Counted from the stretch's first letter, positions 33,278 to 41,670 are shown. The stretch is 46,737 nucleotides of DNA from Pseudonocardia bannensis (GCF_012911875.1 NZ_JAAXKZ010000035.1:1-46737), one strand, 5' to 3'. The notes: a model not told the origin generated them from the sequence alone. Numbers and translations: made by a program.

Positions 33278-33655
33278 TCAGCCCGTGGTCTCGACGAGTT
33301 GGGCGAACTCCTTGCCCAGCTGGCTCATCACGTCGTGCCATTCGGTACTGGTCACGGTGTCCCGGATGGCGGCGAGCACGGCGACGATCCCCGCCGAGGC
33401 CTTCTCCCGGTCCACCCCGGCCCGATCCGCGACGCGACGCCGGAACTCGTCGACCCCGAAGCCGTCGGCCTTCTCGTCCGTCGGCAGCAGGTCCTCGTAG
33501 AACGACCGCGGGAGCTGCGCAGCCAGGTCCCTGGCCTCGCCGCCGGTCAGCCGCTCGGAGAGCGTCCGCATCGTCGCGTGGGCGATCGCCTCGGCCTCGA
33601 CACGCGACAGTCCGGCGCGCTCGGCGACCTTCTGGATGAAGCTCTCGTGCGACAT
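33278..33655 (-). CDS. Single-domain DUF2267 protein
   Basis: This 125-residue protein is one DUF2267 unit (FIQKVAERAGLSRVEAEAIA, then RTLSERLTGGEARDLAAQLP, then DEFRRRVADRAGVDREKA). The ATG at 33655 has GGAGGGAG seven nt upstream. It begins the DUF2267/PRC-like/DUF2267 operon. It is more similar in layout to each half of the downstream tandem protein than to other genes here, suggesting local duplication. Role is unknown. Confidence 0.84.
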   Translation of the reverse strand: MSHESFIQKVAERAGLSRVEAEAIAHATMRTLSERLTGGEARDLAAQLPRSFYEDLLPTDEKADGFGVDEFRRRVADRAGVDREKASAGIVAVLAAIRDTVTSTEWHDVMSQLGKEFAQLVETTG

Positions 33656-33851
33656 CAGGCTCCCTCCGCGGGTGTTGTCCGGCCACCTTCGCCCGCTGCG
33701 GCGCCCGGCGGCGTCGACCTGGCCCGGCCAACTCGGCGCCGCCGGCTCGGCACGGCAGGACAGGTCGGCGGCACTACCCGGCGGGGGTGAGGCGCCCGCA
33801 GGTGAAGGAGGGCAGGCTGATCCGACCGGAACCGGTGGAGGATCGGTGATC

Positions 33852-34262
33852 ATGCGTACCCTGCTCAACGTCATCTGGCTGCTGCTCTGCGGGATCTGGC
33901 TGGCACTCGCCTACGTCGTCGCCGGGATCATCTGCTGCCTGCTGATCGTCACCATCCCGTTCGGCCTGGCCGCGTTCCGCATCGCCGACTTCTCGCTGTG
34001 GCCCTTCGGCCGTCAGCTGGCGAAGCGCTCCGACGCCGGGGCGCCGTCGACGATCGGCAACGTCATCTGGATCATCTTCGCGGGCTGGTGGCTCGCCCTC
34101 GCGCACCTGGCCACGGCGATCGCGCTGGCGGTGACGATCATCGGCATCCCGCTGGCGATCGCGAACCTGAAGCTCATCCCCGTCTCGCTGGTGCCGCTGG
34201 GCCGTGTCATCGTTCCCGTCGGCTCGCGGCAGGACCCCTGGCGGCCCGTCGCGGTGAGCTGA
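33852..34262 (+). CDS. yccF: YccF domain inner-membrane protein
   Basis: This 136-residue protein has two YccF (DUF307) repeats. Each has a hydrophobic helix followed by ITIPFGLAAFRIADFSLWPFG-like sequence; here the first is TIPFGLAAFRIADFSLWPFG and the second TIIGIPLAIANLKLIPVSLV. Paired helices at about 5-38 and 66-96 indicate a membrane protein. Function is unknown in all species. GGAGG precedes the ATG at 10 nt; a GTG six nt earlier is possible. Its 3' end abuts a truncated glycosyltransferase on the other strand. Confidence 0.87.
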   Translation: MRTLLNVIWLLLCGIWLALAYVVAGIICCLLIVTIPFGLAAFRIADFSLWPFGRQLAKRSDAGAPSTIGNVIWIIFAGWWLALAHLATAIALAVTIIGIPLAIANLKLIPVSLVPLGRVIVPVGSRQDPWRPVAVS

Positions 34263-34450
34263 GCGGCGTCGGCCGCGGCCGCGATGTCCGGGCCGTAGAA
34301 GGCGTCGGTGAACTGGGCGTGGTTCAGCTCGGCGCCGACAGCCTCGTCGACGCGGTGTACCCCGTGCACCGCCGCCGGCCGCGCGACCTCGGTGGCGTGC
34401 CGGACGACGCCGTGGTGCGCCGAGCCGGGCGCATGGACGAGGATCCTCAC
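34263..34450 (-). pseudogene. Truncated glycosyltransferase N-terminus
   Basis: The minus strand starts at a GTG overlapping the previous glycosyltransferase stop (GTGA) and reads RILVHAPGSAHHGVVRHATE, then ELNHAQFTDAFYGPDIAAAA, typical of a glycosyltransferase N-terminal Rossmann half. After about 63 codons it runs into sequence antisense to yccF. The rest of the gene is missing, so this is a truncated remnant at a rearrangement boundary. Confidence 0.6.
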
Positions 34451-35460
34451 ACGGCCTCCAGGGCCGCGGCGTAGATCTCGGCGTGGGCCCGCGCGAGCCC
34501 GGCGCGTTGGGCGGCGCGTTCCGCGGGGTCCGCGCGCCAGGTCGGGCGGTGGGCGTACGCCGTCCGGACTGCGGCGGTCAACGAGGCCGCGTCGAGCCCC
34601 GACTCGTCGTGGCCGTAGCTCAGGCAGGGGCCCTGCTCGGCATAGAAGCCGCAGGTCGGCGCGATCACCGCGGTGCCGAGGTCGCGGCAGGCCTCCAGCC
34701 AGCCCGAATGGGTGCCGAACCGGTAGGGGAGCACGGAGGCGTCCACACCGGACAGGTAGTCCCACAGCGCGTCGTCGCAGAACCGCGGGTGCACCCGGAC
34801 GTCCAGGTCGGCCACCGCGGCCGCGAACGCCCGGCCGCGCTCGTCGTCGTGCGCGTCGATCTGCAGCACGGCGCCGGGGAGGTCGGCCACCGCGGTCGCG
34901 AGCACCCGGGCGACCGGCACCGGGTCGGCGTTCGCGCGCACGCTCTTGGCGTGCAGGCCGACGACGAACCCGTCACGAACCGGTCGTGGCGCGGCCAGCC
35001 GCTCCGGGCCGACGACGTGCGGGTGCGGGAGCACCGCGGCGTCGCGGCCCCACCGGGCCCGGATGGCTGCCGCGGCGCCGGGGGTGAGCGTGATCAGCGC
35101 ATCGGCCGCCGGAACCAGGACGTCGAGCGCGGCCTCGTGTTGTGCGGGGTCGTGGTGGTGGGGGTTGCGCAGGTCGTGCACGGTCAGCATGAGTGGGCGT
35201 CGGAGCGCGCGCAGCACGGCCACCAGCGCGCGCAGCTGGGCCGGGGACCGGTCGTCGAAGCCGAAGTGCAGGTGGAAGGCGTCGAACTCGTCCGCGTGCG
35301 CGGCGACCCACGACGCCTCCAGCATCGGCGGGGGCCACCACTGCCCGGGTGGTGCGCCCGGCACCGGCGGATCGGGGAGCCGGACGACCCCGGTGGCACC
35401 GGCCGGGTCGGTGAGGTGGTCGACGTACACGTGGCCGCTCGGCACGGACGCGATCCGCAC
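34447..35460 (-). CDS. Glycosyltransferase (GT4-like, GT-B fold)
   Basis: This 337-residue protein shows a GT-B architecture. An N-terminal domain has DAFHLHFGFDD and LMLTVHDLRNPHH; a central VVGLHAKSVRANADPVP opens the C-terminal domain; and CDDALWDYLSGVDASVLPYR, followed by GTHSGWLEACRDLGTAVIAP, matches the sugar-nucleotide-binding region of GT4 enzymes. It transfers sugar to an unknown acceptor in the cytoplasm. The GTG at 35460 has AGGAG six nt upstream. It is divergent from the WcbI-like gene and coupled by GTGA overlap to a truncated glycosyltransferase. Confidence 0.83.
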   Translation of the reverse strand: MRIASVPSGHVYVDHLTDPAGATGVVRLPDPPVPGAPPGQWWPPPMLEASWVAAHADEFDAFHLHFGFDDRSPAQLRALVAVLRALRRPLMLTVHDLRNPHHHDPAQHEAALDVLVPAADALITLTPGAAAAIRARWGRDAAVLPHPHVVGPERLAAPRPVRDGFVVGLHAKSVRANADPVPVARVLATAVADLPGAVLQIDAHDDERGRAFAAAVADLDVRVHPRFCDDALWDYLSGVDASVLPYRFGTHSGWLEACRDLGTAVIAPTCGFYAEQGPCLSYGHDESGLDAASLTAAVRTAYAHRPTWRADPAERAAQRAGLARAHAEIYAAALEAV

Positions 35461-35572
35461 GCGGGCTCCTCCCTCTCCGGCTCGGCACGCTGCCCGCCGG
35501 CGCCGGAATGCCCGCTCTGCGCCGGTCCCAACCATCTCGACGGGATCGCGCGGTTGCGGGCACGACGCCCGG

Positions 35573-35896
35573 ATGGATGCGGGGCGCCGGGCGCACTACG
35601 GCGAGTTCTACGACGGGCCGGGGCCCACCGACCGGCCGCTCGCCGTGGTGCACGGCAACTGCCAGGCCGAGTCGATGCGCGTGCTGCTCGCCGGTTCGCC
35701 GACCTTCTCCTGCCCCACGGTCCGGGTACCACGGGTGCAGGAGCCGCGCGCCGACTGGCTCGTCGACGGCACGGCGGTGCCCGCCGAGCTGGTGCGTGCC
35801 GCGCAGCTGGACCGGTATGCCGCGCACCCGGAGTGGATCACCGCCGGGCTGCGCCGGCTCGCCGACCGCAGGGTCCTGCTCGGATTGCGCCCGTGA
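35573..35896 (+). CDS. Short WcbI-like polysaccharide biosynthesis protein
   Basis: This 107-residue product has the WcbI-type opening PLAVVHGNCQAESMRVLLAG, from a family proposed to acetylate capsule polysaccharides. WcbI proteins are normally two to three times longer. Here the conserved core jumps to a C-terminal helical piece (LVRAAQLDRYAAHPEWITAG), so the gene may have lost its middle or be a shortened variant. The ATG lies in a divergent promoter region without a strong ribosome site. Its place at the head of the plus-strand glycosyltransferase genes supports a glycan-related origin. Confidence 0.6.
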   Translation: MDAGRRAHYGEFYDGPGPTDRPLAVVHGNCQAESMRVLLAGSPTFSCPTVRVPRVQEPRADWLVDGTAVPAELVRAAQLDRYAAHPEWITAGLRRLADRRVLLGLRP

Positions 35897-36092
35897 GCGT
35901 GGCCGGCGCCTTGAGACCGTGCCTCCTCCCGCCGGTACGTCGGCTGGGCCCGACAGCGCACCGAGGTGGTACGCATGGTTGCGCCGTGACCGGAATGGGC
36001 ACATCGCCGTATGCCCCGTCAGTCATCCATTTGCGCGATGTGAGGCCGATCGTCCCCATGTCCACCACATGCGCGCACTTCCCGATGCCACA

Positions 36093-37157
36093 GTGAGCCG
36101 GCCGCTGCGCATCGCTGTCGTCGCCTCGGCCCGTTACCCGATCCGTCAGCCCTTCCCCGGCGGTCTGGAGGCGCACACCTGGCAGCTCGCGCACCAGCTG
36201 CGCGGCCGTGGCCACCGGGTCCAGGTCTTCGCCGGCCCGGGTTCCGACGTGGGCCTCGGCGTGCGCGAGCTGCCGATCCGGCCACCGATCTCCGACCGGG
36301 CTCGCCGCGATGTCAGCATGCCGCCGGAGTCGTTCCTCAGCGAGCACCACGCCTACCTCACGCTGATGCTCGAACTGGCCGACAACACCGAGGGCTACGA
36401 CCTGGTGCACAACAACTCGCTGCACTACCTGCCGGTCGCGATGGCGCCCAGCCTGCCGATGCCGGTGGTCACGACGCTGCACACGCCGCCGACCCCGTGG
36501 CTGGAGTCGGCCGTGCGGGCGCGGCCGTCGTGTCCTGTGCAGTTCGCGGCGGTCAGCCGCTTCACCGCGGCCCAGTGGTCGGAGTCCGTGCCGGGGGCGA
36601 GGGTCGTGCACAACGGCGTCGACACCGCGTTCTGGATGCCCGGACCCGGTGGCGGCGTGCCCGTGTGGTCGGGCCGGATCGTCGCGGAGAAGGGGCCCGA
36701 GGACGCCATCCTCGCGGCGCGCCGGGCCGGAACGGGACTGCGGCTCGCCGGTCCGATCCCGGACGCGGACTACTTCCGCGAGCGGGTCGAGCCGCTGCTC
36801 GGTGACGGCGTCGACCATGTCGGCCACCTCGACCACGGCGAGCTCGTCGAGCTCGTCGGGTCGGCCGCCGTCGCGGTGGTCTCACCGTGCTGGGACGAGC
36901 CCTACGGGCTGGTCGTTGCCGAAGCGCTGGCCTGCGGGACCCCGGTGGCCGGGTACGCGCGGGGCGCGCTGCCCGAGCTGCTCGACTCCCGCTGCGGCGT
37001 GCTCGCCGCGCCCGGTGACATCGACGGGCTGGCCGTGGCCATCACCGCCGCGGCGCGGCTGGACCGGGGCGAAGCCCGCCGCCGGGCGGAACGGGTGTGC
37101 TCGATCGAGGCGATGGTCGACGGGTACGAGGACCTCTACCTGGACCTGGCGGTGTGA
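36093..37157 (+). CDS. Glycosyltransferase family 4
   Basis: This 354-residue enzyme has the GT4 GT-B fold: N-terminal IAVVASARYPIRQPFPGGLE, with the nucleotide-entry Gly-rich loop, then YDLVHNNSLHYLPVA. The C-terminal half has VHNGVD, WSGRIVAEKGPEDAILAARR and the E-x7-E region PCWDEPYGLVVAEALACGTP, with the catalytic glutamates. It should retain anomeric configuration and use a nucleotide sugar. The start is uncertain: GTG 36093 fits the family N-terminus, while ATG 36069 is in frame; neither has a clear ribosome site. The next gene starts 7 bp after its stop. Confidence 0.87.
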   Translation: MSRPLRIAVVASARYPIRQPFPGGLEAHTWQLAHQLRGRGHRVQVFAGPGSDVGLGVRELPIRPPISDRARRDVSMPPESFLSEHHAYLTLMLELADNTEGYDLVHNNSLHYLPVAMAPSLPMPVVTTLHTPPTPWLESAVRARPSCPVQFAAVSRFTAAQWSESVPGARVVHNGVDTAFWMPGPGGGVPVWSGRIVAEKGPEDAILAARRAGTGLRLAGPIPDADYFRERVEPLLGDGVDHVGHLDHGELVELVGSAAVAVVSPCWDEPYGLVVAEALACGTPVAGYARGALPELLDSRCGVLAAPGDIDGLAVAITAAARLDRGEARRRAERVCSIEAMVDGYEDLYLDLAV

Positions 37158-37164
37158 CCGCGAG

Positions 37165-38193
37165 GTGATCGGCTACTACGTGCACCACCACGGCAGCGGG
37201 CACGTGCACCGGGCCGCCGTCATCGCCGGTGCCGCCCGAATGCCCGTCGTCGGGTTCTCCGGCCGGGGCGCCCCGCCCGGCTGGACCGGACGGTGGATCC
37301 GGCTGCCCGGCGACGAACTGGCGGCCGGTGCGGATCCCGCGCCGTTCGACGTCACCGCCCGTGGGGTGCTGCACTGGGCGCCGCGGCACCACGACGGGAT
37401 GCGGACCCGGATGGGCCTGATCTCCGAGTTCCTGGCCCGCGGGGACGTGCGGCTGCTCGTCACCGACGTCTCGGTGGAGGTCGCGCTGCTGGCGCGGCTG
37501 CTCGGGGTCCCGGTCGTCGTGATGGCCCAGCCCGGCGACCGCACCGACCGCCCGCACCGGCTCGCCTACGACCTGGCCGAGCGACTGCTCGCGCCGTGGC
37601 CGGCCCGCCCCGCCCCGGACTGGCCGCAGGCGTGGCGGGACAAGACCGTGCACCTCGGTGCGATCTCCCGTTTCGACGGCCGGGCGGTGCCGGTTCCGGG
37701 ACCGGGTGGCCCGCGGCGGGTGCTCGCGCTGTGGGGCTCGGGTGGGCTCGACGTCACCGCCGACCAGGTGCACGCGGCGGCGGCGGCCACGCCCGGCTGG
37801 TGCTGGGACGTCGTCGGCCCCCCGCCGCCGGCGGCCCGCGACACCGCCACCGTGCGCTGGCGGGGCTGGCTCGCCGATCCCTGGCCTGCACTGTCCGAGG
37901 CCGACGTGGTGGTCACCCACGCCGGGCAGAACGCGCTGGCCGAGGTGGCTGCGGCCCGCCGTCCCGCGGTCGTCGTCCCGCAGGAGCGCCCGCACGGCGA
38001 GCAGCGCGCCACCGCGGCCGCGCTCGGCCGGGCGCACATCGCCACGGTCGCCGCCCGCTGGCCCGATCCCGACCGGTGGCCGGGTCTGCTGGAGCGGACG
38101 CTGCGCCGCGGTGGCGGATCCTGGGCCGCCTGGTCCACCGGTACCGGCGGGCAGCGGGCCGCGGCGCTGCTCGAGGAGCTGGCCGCCGGGTGA
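37165..38193 (+). CDS. GT-B glycosyltransferase (MurG/UGT-like)
   Basis: This 342-residue protein begins VIGYYVHHHGSGHVHRA, the glycine/His-rich acceptor loop of MurG- and UGT-like enzymes, and ends with the donor-binding motif VVVTHAGQNALAEVAAARRP followed by VVPQERPHGEQRATAAAL. These imply a nucleotide-sugar-dependent transferase. GTG start at 37165, seven nt after the GT4 stop. Its stop overlaps the next gene by four bases (GTGA). The three plus-strand glycosyltransferases are therefore one operon. Confidence 0.83.
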   Translation: MIGYYVHHHGSGHVHRAAVIAGAARMPVVGFSGRGAPPGWTGRWIRLPGDELAAGADPAPFDVTARGVLHWAPRHHDGMRTRMGLISEFLARGDVRLLVTDVSVEVALLARLLGVPVVVMAQPGDRTDRPHRLAYDLAERLLAPWPARPAPDWPQAWRDKTVHLGAISRFDGRAVPVPGPGGPRRVLALWGSGGLDVTADQVHAAAAATPGWCWDVVGPPPPAARDTATVRWRGWLADPWPALSEADVVVTHAGQNALAEVAAARRPAVVVPQERPHGEQRATAAALGRAHIATVAARWPDPDRWPGLLERTLRRGGGSWAAWSTGTGGQRAAALLEELAAG

Positions 38194-39011
38194 GGACCGC
38201 CGTCGTCACCATCACCCACCGGCGCGACGCCCACCTGCACCGGCAACGGCTCGGGCTGGCCGCCGCCGCGCCCGATCTGCACGTCGTCGTCGCGATGGGG
38301 AGGGAGCCGGCGCTGCCCGACGTGCCGGGCGCGCCGCCGACGACCCTCGTGACCGTCCCGGTCCCCGCCGGCGGGCTCCCGCTGGCCGCCGCCCGCAACG
38401 CCGGCGTCGGCGCGGCCCGGTCGGCGGGCGCGGACCTGCTCGTGCTGCTCGACGTCGACTGCATCCCCGACCCGGCCCTGCTGTCGCGCTATGCCGACGC
38501 GGCGGCCGGTCTGCGGGGTACCGGCCCGGCGCTGCTCTGCGGGCCGGTCGGGTACCTGCCGCCACCCCCGGCAGGTGGCTACCCGGCCGACCGCCTGCGC
38601 GATCTGGCCGTCCCGCATCCCGCCCGCCCGGTGCCCGGGGACGGCGAGGTGCGGGCGGAGGACCGCTTCGAGCTGTTCTGGTCGCTGTCGTTCGCGATCA
38701 CCGGCTGCGACTGGGAGGCGCTCGGCGGCTTCTGCGAGGACTACACCGGCTACGGCGGCGAGGACACCGACTTCGCGATGACCGCCGCCGCGGCCGGGGC
38801 CCGGATGTTCTGGGTGGGTGGTGCCTGGGCCTATCACCAGCACCATCCGAGCACCCGGGCCGCGCCGGGCCAGGTCGCGGCGATCGTGCGCAACGCGCAC
38901 ACGTTCCACCGGCGCTGGGGCTGGTGGCCCATGTCGGGCTGGCTCGCCGAACTGGCCGAGGCGGGGGCCGTCGAGTTCGATCCGCACCGGGACGTACTGC
39001 GCCTGCGATGA
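38190..39011 (+). CDS. Glycosyltransferase family 2 with galactosyltransferase-like C-terminus
   Basis: This 273-residue GT-A enzyme has the metal-binding LLVLLDVDCIPDP (DxD-like) and the C-terminal acid/acceptor motif FCEDYTGYGGEDTDFAMTAA, like galactosyltransferase C-terminal domains. The TAVVTITHRRDAHLH start is near the family N-terminus. It would transfer sugars onto a cell-surface glycan or a small molecule. The GTG start overlaps the upstream stop (GTGA), implying coupled translation. It is the last of the three-gene glycosyltransferase operon. Confidence 0.86.
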   Translation: MRTAVVTITHRRDAHLHRQRLGLAAAAPDLHVVVAMGREPALPDVPGAPPTTLVTVPVPAGGLPLAAARNAGVGAARSAGADLLVLLDVDCIPDPALLSRYADAAAGLRGTGPALLCGPVGYLPPPPAGGYPADRLRDLAVPHPARPVPGDGEVRAEDRFELFWSLSFAITGCDWEALGGFCEDYTGYGGEDTDFAMTAAAAGARMFWVGGAWAYHQHHPSTRAAPGQVAAIVRNAHTFHRRWGWWPMSGWLAELAEAGAVEFDPHRDVLRLR

Positions 39012-39258
39012 CCGCAGGGCCGCCGCCCCGGATGACGCCGCCGGGGGAACCTCGCAGGTCGAGCGGGGGAGGAGGGCCGCTGGCCCGGGCCGCGGACCCG
39101 GCGCCCGGAGATCATCCGGTGCCGGTGACCCGGCGTAACCCCGGGCACACGTGCTGGATCCGCTGGTGTCGCGCTGCGTAACCTTTCGTCGCCAGCGTGC
39201 CGGGTTCCGGGTGCTCCCCGTTTTCCGGCCGGCCCGCGTGCATGTCCGAGGAGTATTC
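39012..39258. other. Intergenic DNA
   Basis: Short region after the glycosyltransferase operon. No coding frame or RNA gene is evident. It must hold the promoter of the following small gene, but no convincing -35/-10 pair is visible. Confidence 0.4.
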
Positions 39259-39438
39259 GTGACTGTCCGTTACCCCATGGTGCCCGTCCCCTGCGGGCAT
39301 TGCCGTGCGACCCGGTTGGCCGGCGAGGTGCATCACCAGCCCCGCTGCCCCGTGGACCACCGGAACTACGCGTTCTTCGCGCACCCCGATCTGATGGAGC
39401 TCGACCTGCACCTCGCGGCGTTCTACCCCGAGAGCTAG
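39259..39438 (+). CDS. Small zinc-ribbon-like protein
   Basis: This 59-residue protein starts at a GTG with GAGGAG seven nt upstream and reads YPMVPVPCGHCRATRLAGEV, then HHQPRCPVDHRNYAFFAHPD. The CGHC pair plus a later Cys-x4-His could chelate zinc. The end DLMELDLHLAAFYPES is acidic. No family is known to me. It is convergent with the DJ-1/PfpI gene. Confidence 0.55.
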   Translation: MTVRYPMVPVPCGHCRATRLAGEVHHQPRCPVDHRNYAFFAHPDLMELDLHLAAFYPES

Positions 39439-39453
39439 CGTCGCGGGAACCGC

Positions 39454-40170
39454 TCAGCGCTGCAACGCGCCCAGCATCTCGACGGCCCGCTTCGCCGCGT
39501 CCTCCGACGAGGCCGGGTTCTGGCCGGTGAGCAGATCACCGTCGACGACGACGTACGGCTGCCACGGCGGGCCGGCCTCGAAGATCGCGCCGCGTTCGCG
39601 AAGCCGGTCCTCGAGCAGCCACGGCGCCCGGTCGGCGAGGCCGGCCTGGCGTTCCTCCTCGTCGGTGAACGCGGTGAGCCGGCTGCCGGCGAACAGCCAG
39701 CTGCCGTCCTCCCGGTTGCCGGCCAGCAGCCCGGCCGGCCCGTGACAGATCGCGGCGACGAGCCGGTGGCTGTTCCACAGATCGGCGAGGACGCTGCCGA
39801 GCGCGGCGTTGGTGGGCAGGTCCTCCATCGGCGCGTGCCCACCGGGGATGAACACGGCGTCGTAGTCGCCGGAGCGGCCGGCGGCGTCTTCCAGCGGCAG
39901 CGGGTGCGCCAGTTCGTCGTCGATCGACTCGAGATAGCTGCGCAACTCGGCGGCGCGCTCCTCCCCGCCGGCCCGGTCGGGGCTGAGGCTCACCTGGTCC
40001 ACCGTCGGCCGGACCCCGCCCGGGGTGGAGATCTGCACGTCGAGGCCGGCCTTGCGGAACGTCCGATGCGGTACCGCGAACTCCTCGGCCCAGTAGCCGG
40101 TCGGGTGCCGGGTGCCGTCGGAGAGCGTCCAGTGGTCGCTGCCCGACAGCACCATCAGGATCCGTGCCAT
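39454..40170 (-). CDS. DJ-1/PfpI family protein, Hsp31-like
   Basis: This 238-residue protein has the class I glutamine-amidotransferase-like fold of DJ-1/PfpI. The catalytic Cys142 is in the nucleophile elbow VAAICHGPAGLL, and FIPGGHAPMEDLP precedes it. WAEEFAVPHRTFRKAGLDVQ and the YWAEE element match Hsp31-type chaperone/deglycase proteins. It may protect against carbonyl damage such as methylglyoxal. The ATG at 40170 has GGGAGG five nt upstream. It is separate from the macrodomain gene by 127 bp on the same strand. Confidence 0.88.
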   Translation of the reverse strand: MARILMVLSGSDHWTLSDGTRHPTGYWAEEFAVPHRTFRKAGLDVQISTPGGVRPTVDQVSLSPDRAGGEERAAELRSYLESIDDELAHPLPLEDAAGRSGDYDAVFIPGGHAPMEDLPTNAALGSVLADLWNSHRLVAAICHGPAGLLAGNREDGSWLFAGSRLTAFTDEEERQAGLADRAPWLLEDRLRERGAIFEAGPPWQPYVVVDGDLLTGQNPASSEDAAKRAVEMLGALQR

Positions 40171-40297
40171 GCCCACCTCCCGCAGCTCGCGGGGCCGCTC
40201 GGCCCGCGAACTCCCAGGCTCGCGCGCAACACCGCGCCCGGCCCCGGCCCCGCGGAACGAAACCCCGCGCCGCCGCTGGCCCTGCGGGGACCGGTGC

Positions 40298-40894
40298 TCA
40301 GCTGCCGTGGGCGCGGGCGAAGGCGTCCTCGGCCTCGGCGTTGAAGGCCACGAAGCGGACCTGCGCGACCGAGGTCGGGGTGTCCCGGACGGTCTCGACG
40401 GCGATCCGGGCTGCGTCGTCCAACGGCCAGCCGTAGACCCCGGCCGACACGGCCGGGAAAGCCACGGTCCGGGCCCCCAGCTCGTCGGCGACCCGCAGCG
40501 ACTCCCGGTAGCAGGAGGCGAGCAGCTCCGATCGGTCCTCGGACTTCGCGAAGACCGGGCCGACGGTGTGGATGACCCAGCGGGCCGGCATCCGCCCGGC
40601 GGTGGTGGCGACGGCCTGGCCGGTGGGCAGGCCGTCGGGGTAGCGGGTGCCGCGCAGCTCGCGGCACTCGGCGAGGATCTCCGGCCCGCCTCGGCGGTGG
40701 ATCGCACCGTCCACGCCGCCACCACCGAGCAGCGTGGAGTTGGCCGCGTTCACCACCGCGTCGACGTCCTGCTCGGTGATGTCGCCGCGGACCAGGACAA
40801 TCTCGATGCGCTCGATGCGCTCGATGCGCTCGATGCGCTCGATGCGCTCGATGCGCTCGATGCGCTCGATGCGCTCGGTGTGCTCGGTGCTCAT
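40298..40894 (-). CDS. Macrodomain protein with N-terminal (Glu-Arg-Ile)8 repeat
   Basis: This 198-residue protein is a macrodomain (about residues 32-198) that binds ADP-ribose derivatives and in related enzymes removes acetyl or ADP-ribose groups. The core motif is DAVVNAANSTLLGGGGVDGA, followed by AVSAGVYGWPLDDA. Before the domain, residues 7-30 are eight perfect Glu-Arg-Ile triplets encoded by a 9-bp tandem repeat, a charged, likely helical or coiled extension not expected in the family. The ATG overlaps the stop of the upstream folate gene (ATGA), implying coupled translation. Confidence 0.9.
   Translation of the reverse strand: MSTEHTERIERIERIERIERIERIERIERIEIVLVRGDITEQDVDAVVNAANSTLLGGGGVDGAIHRRGGPEILAECRELRGTRYPDGLPTGQAVATTAGRMPARWVIHTVGPVFAKSEDRSELLASCYRESLRVADELGARTVAFPAVSAGVYGWPLDDAARIAVETVRDTPTSVAQVRFVAFNAEAEDAFARAHGS
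40802..40873 (-). repeat. Eight perfect 9-bp tandem repeats
   Basis: The plus-strand unit ctcgatgcg repeats eight times without change, with decayed copies (ctcggtgtg, ctcggtgct) up to 40891. It encodes Glu-Arg-Ile in the macrodomain gene. Perfect identity suggests recent expansion and probable length variation by strand slippage. Because the unit is nine bases, changes keep the frame. Confidence 0.95.
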
Positions 40895-41670
40895 CGGCCC
40901 ATCGTGCCCTCCCGCAGCTTCGCCAGCAGCGGGATCGCGGCGATCTTCTCCTCGGTCAGCTCCGACCAGCGGATCCCGCCCCCGGGCCGGTCCGCGCGAC
41001 GGCCCCGGCAGTCGATGATCCGCTCGGGGGTGACGATCAGGTCGACGGGCGCGTCGTGCGCCGCGGTCGGGATCGCGCCCGGCGGACGGACCTGCAGCTC
41101 GTGCACTGTCGTCGCGACGACGGTGTCCGGGCCGATCAGCCCGGCCGCCGCGGCGAGCGCGAACTCCAGATCGGCGAACCCTCCGCCCTTGCCCAGCCGC
41201 GCACCGTCCTCGCCGACCGCCACGCACCCGGTGACGACGAGGTCGACCGGGCTGAGGTCGGCGACCGCGACGCGCCGGGCCGAGCGGGTGGCGTTCTTGA
41301 TGGACACGGCACGGCGCGGGGGATCGGCGAGGTGGTCGGGGTCGAGCAGGAAGAACGGGTCGGGTTCGGCGAGCTTGGGCACGGCCATGTACAGGGTCTT
41401 GCCGTCCTCCAGGGCACGCTGGCGGACCGGTAGCTGCGCGGAGTCCGGGTTGGACTTCACGTGCCCGGCCCGCTCCCACTCCGGTGTCTCGCGCAGCCGT
41501 TGCGCGGCCGCCTCGGCGCCGCGGAAGTTCGAGATCCGGTTGCGCGCGCCCGGGAAGCGGGCGACCCCGGCCTCGGTCAGGGCCGTCCAGACCTCGTCCC
41601 GCAGCGCGGCCTTGGCGGCCAGGAGCTGCGGGTCGCCGCCCGCATCGTGATCATGCCGTCTACCTGCCAT
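40891..41670 (-). CDS. 5-formyltetrahydrofolate cyclo-ligase family protein
   Basis: This 259-residue protein matches the cyclo-ligase (MTHFS) family, which recycles 5-formyl-THF to 5,10-methenyl-THF using ATP. The signature GARLGKGGGFADLEFALAAA and a later AHDAPVDLIVTPERII are present, with VWTALTEAGVARFPGARNRI near the start. It belongs to a longer variant found in actinobacteria and archaea. The ATG at 41670 lacks a clear ribosome site, so a leaderless transcript is possible. Its stop overlaps the macrodomain start. It is divergent from the LacI gene. Confidence 0.83.
   Translation of the reverse strand: MAGRRHDHDAGGDPQLLAAKAALRDEVWTALTEAGVARFPGARNRISNFRGAEAAAQRLRETPEWERAGHVKSNPDSAQLPVRQRALEDGKTLYMAVPKLAEPDPFFLLDPDHLADPPRRAVSIKNATRSARRVAVADLSPVDLVVTGCVAVGEDGARLGKGGGFADLEFALAAAAGLIGPDTVVATTVHELQVRPPGAIPTAAHDAPVDLIVTPERIIDCRGRRADRPGGGIRWSELTEEKIAAIPLLAKLREGTMGR

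Noticed and set aside
40650..41018. Plus-strand (Met-Arg-Ser)n and (Leu-Asp-Ala)n repeat proteins
   Set aside because: They are other-frame readings of the 9-bp repeat in the macrodomain gene.
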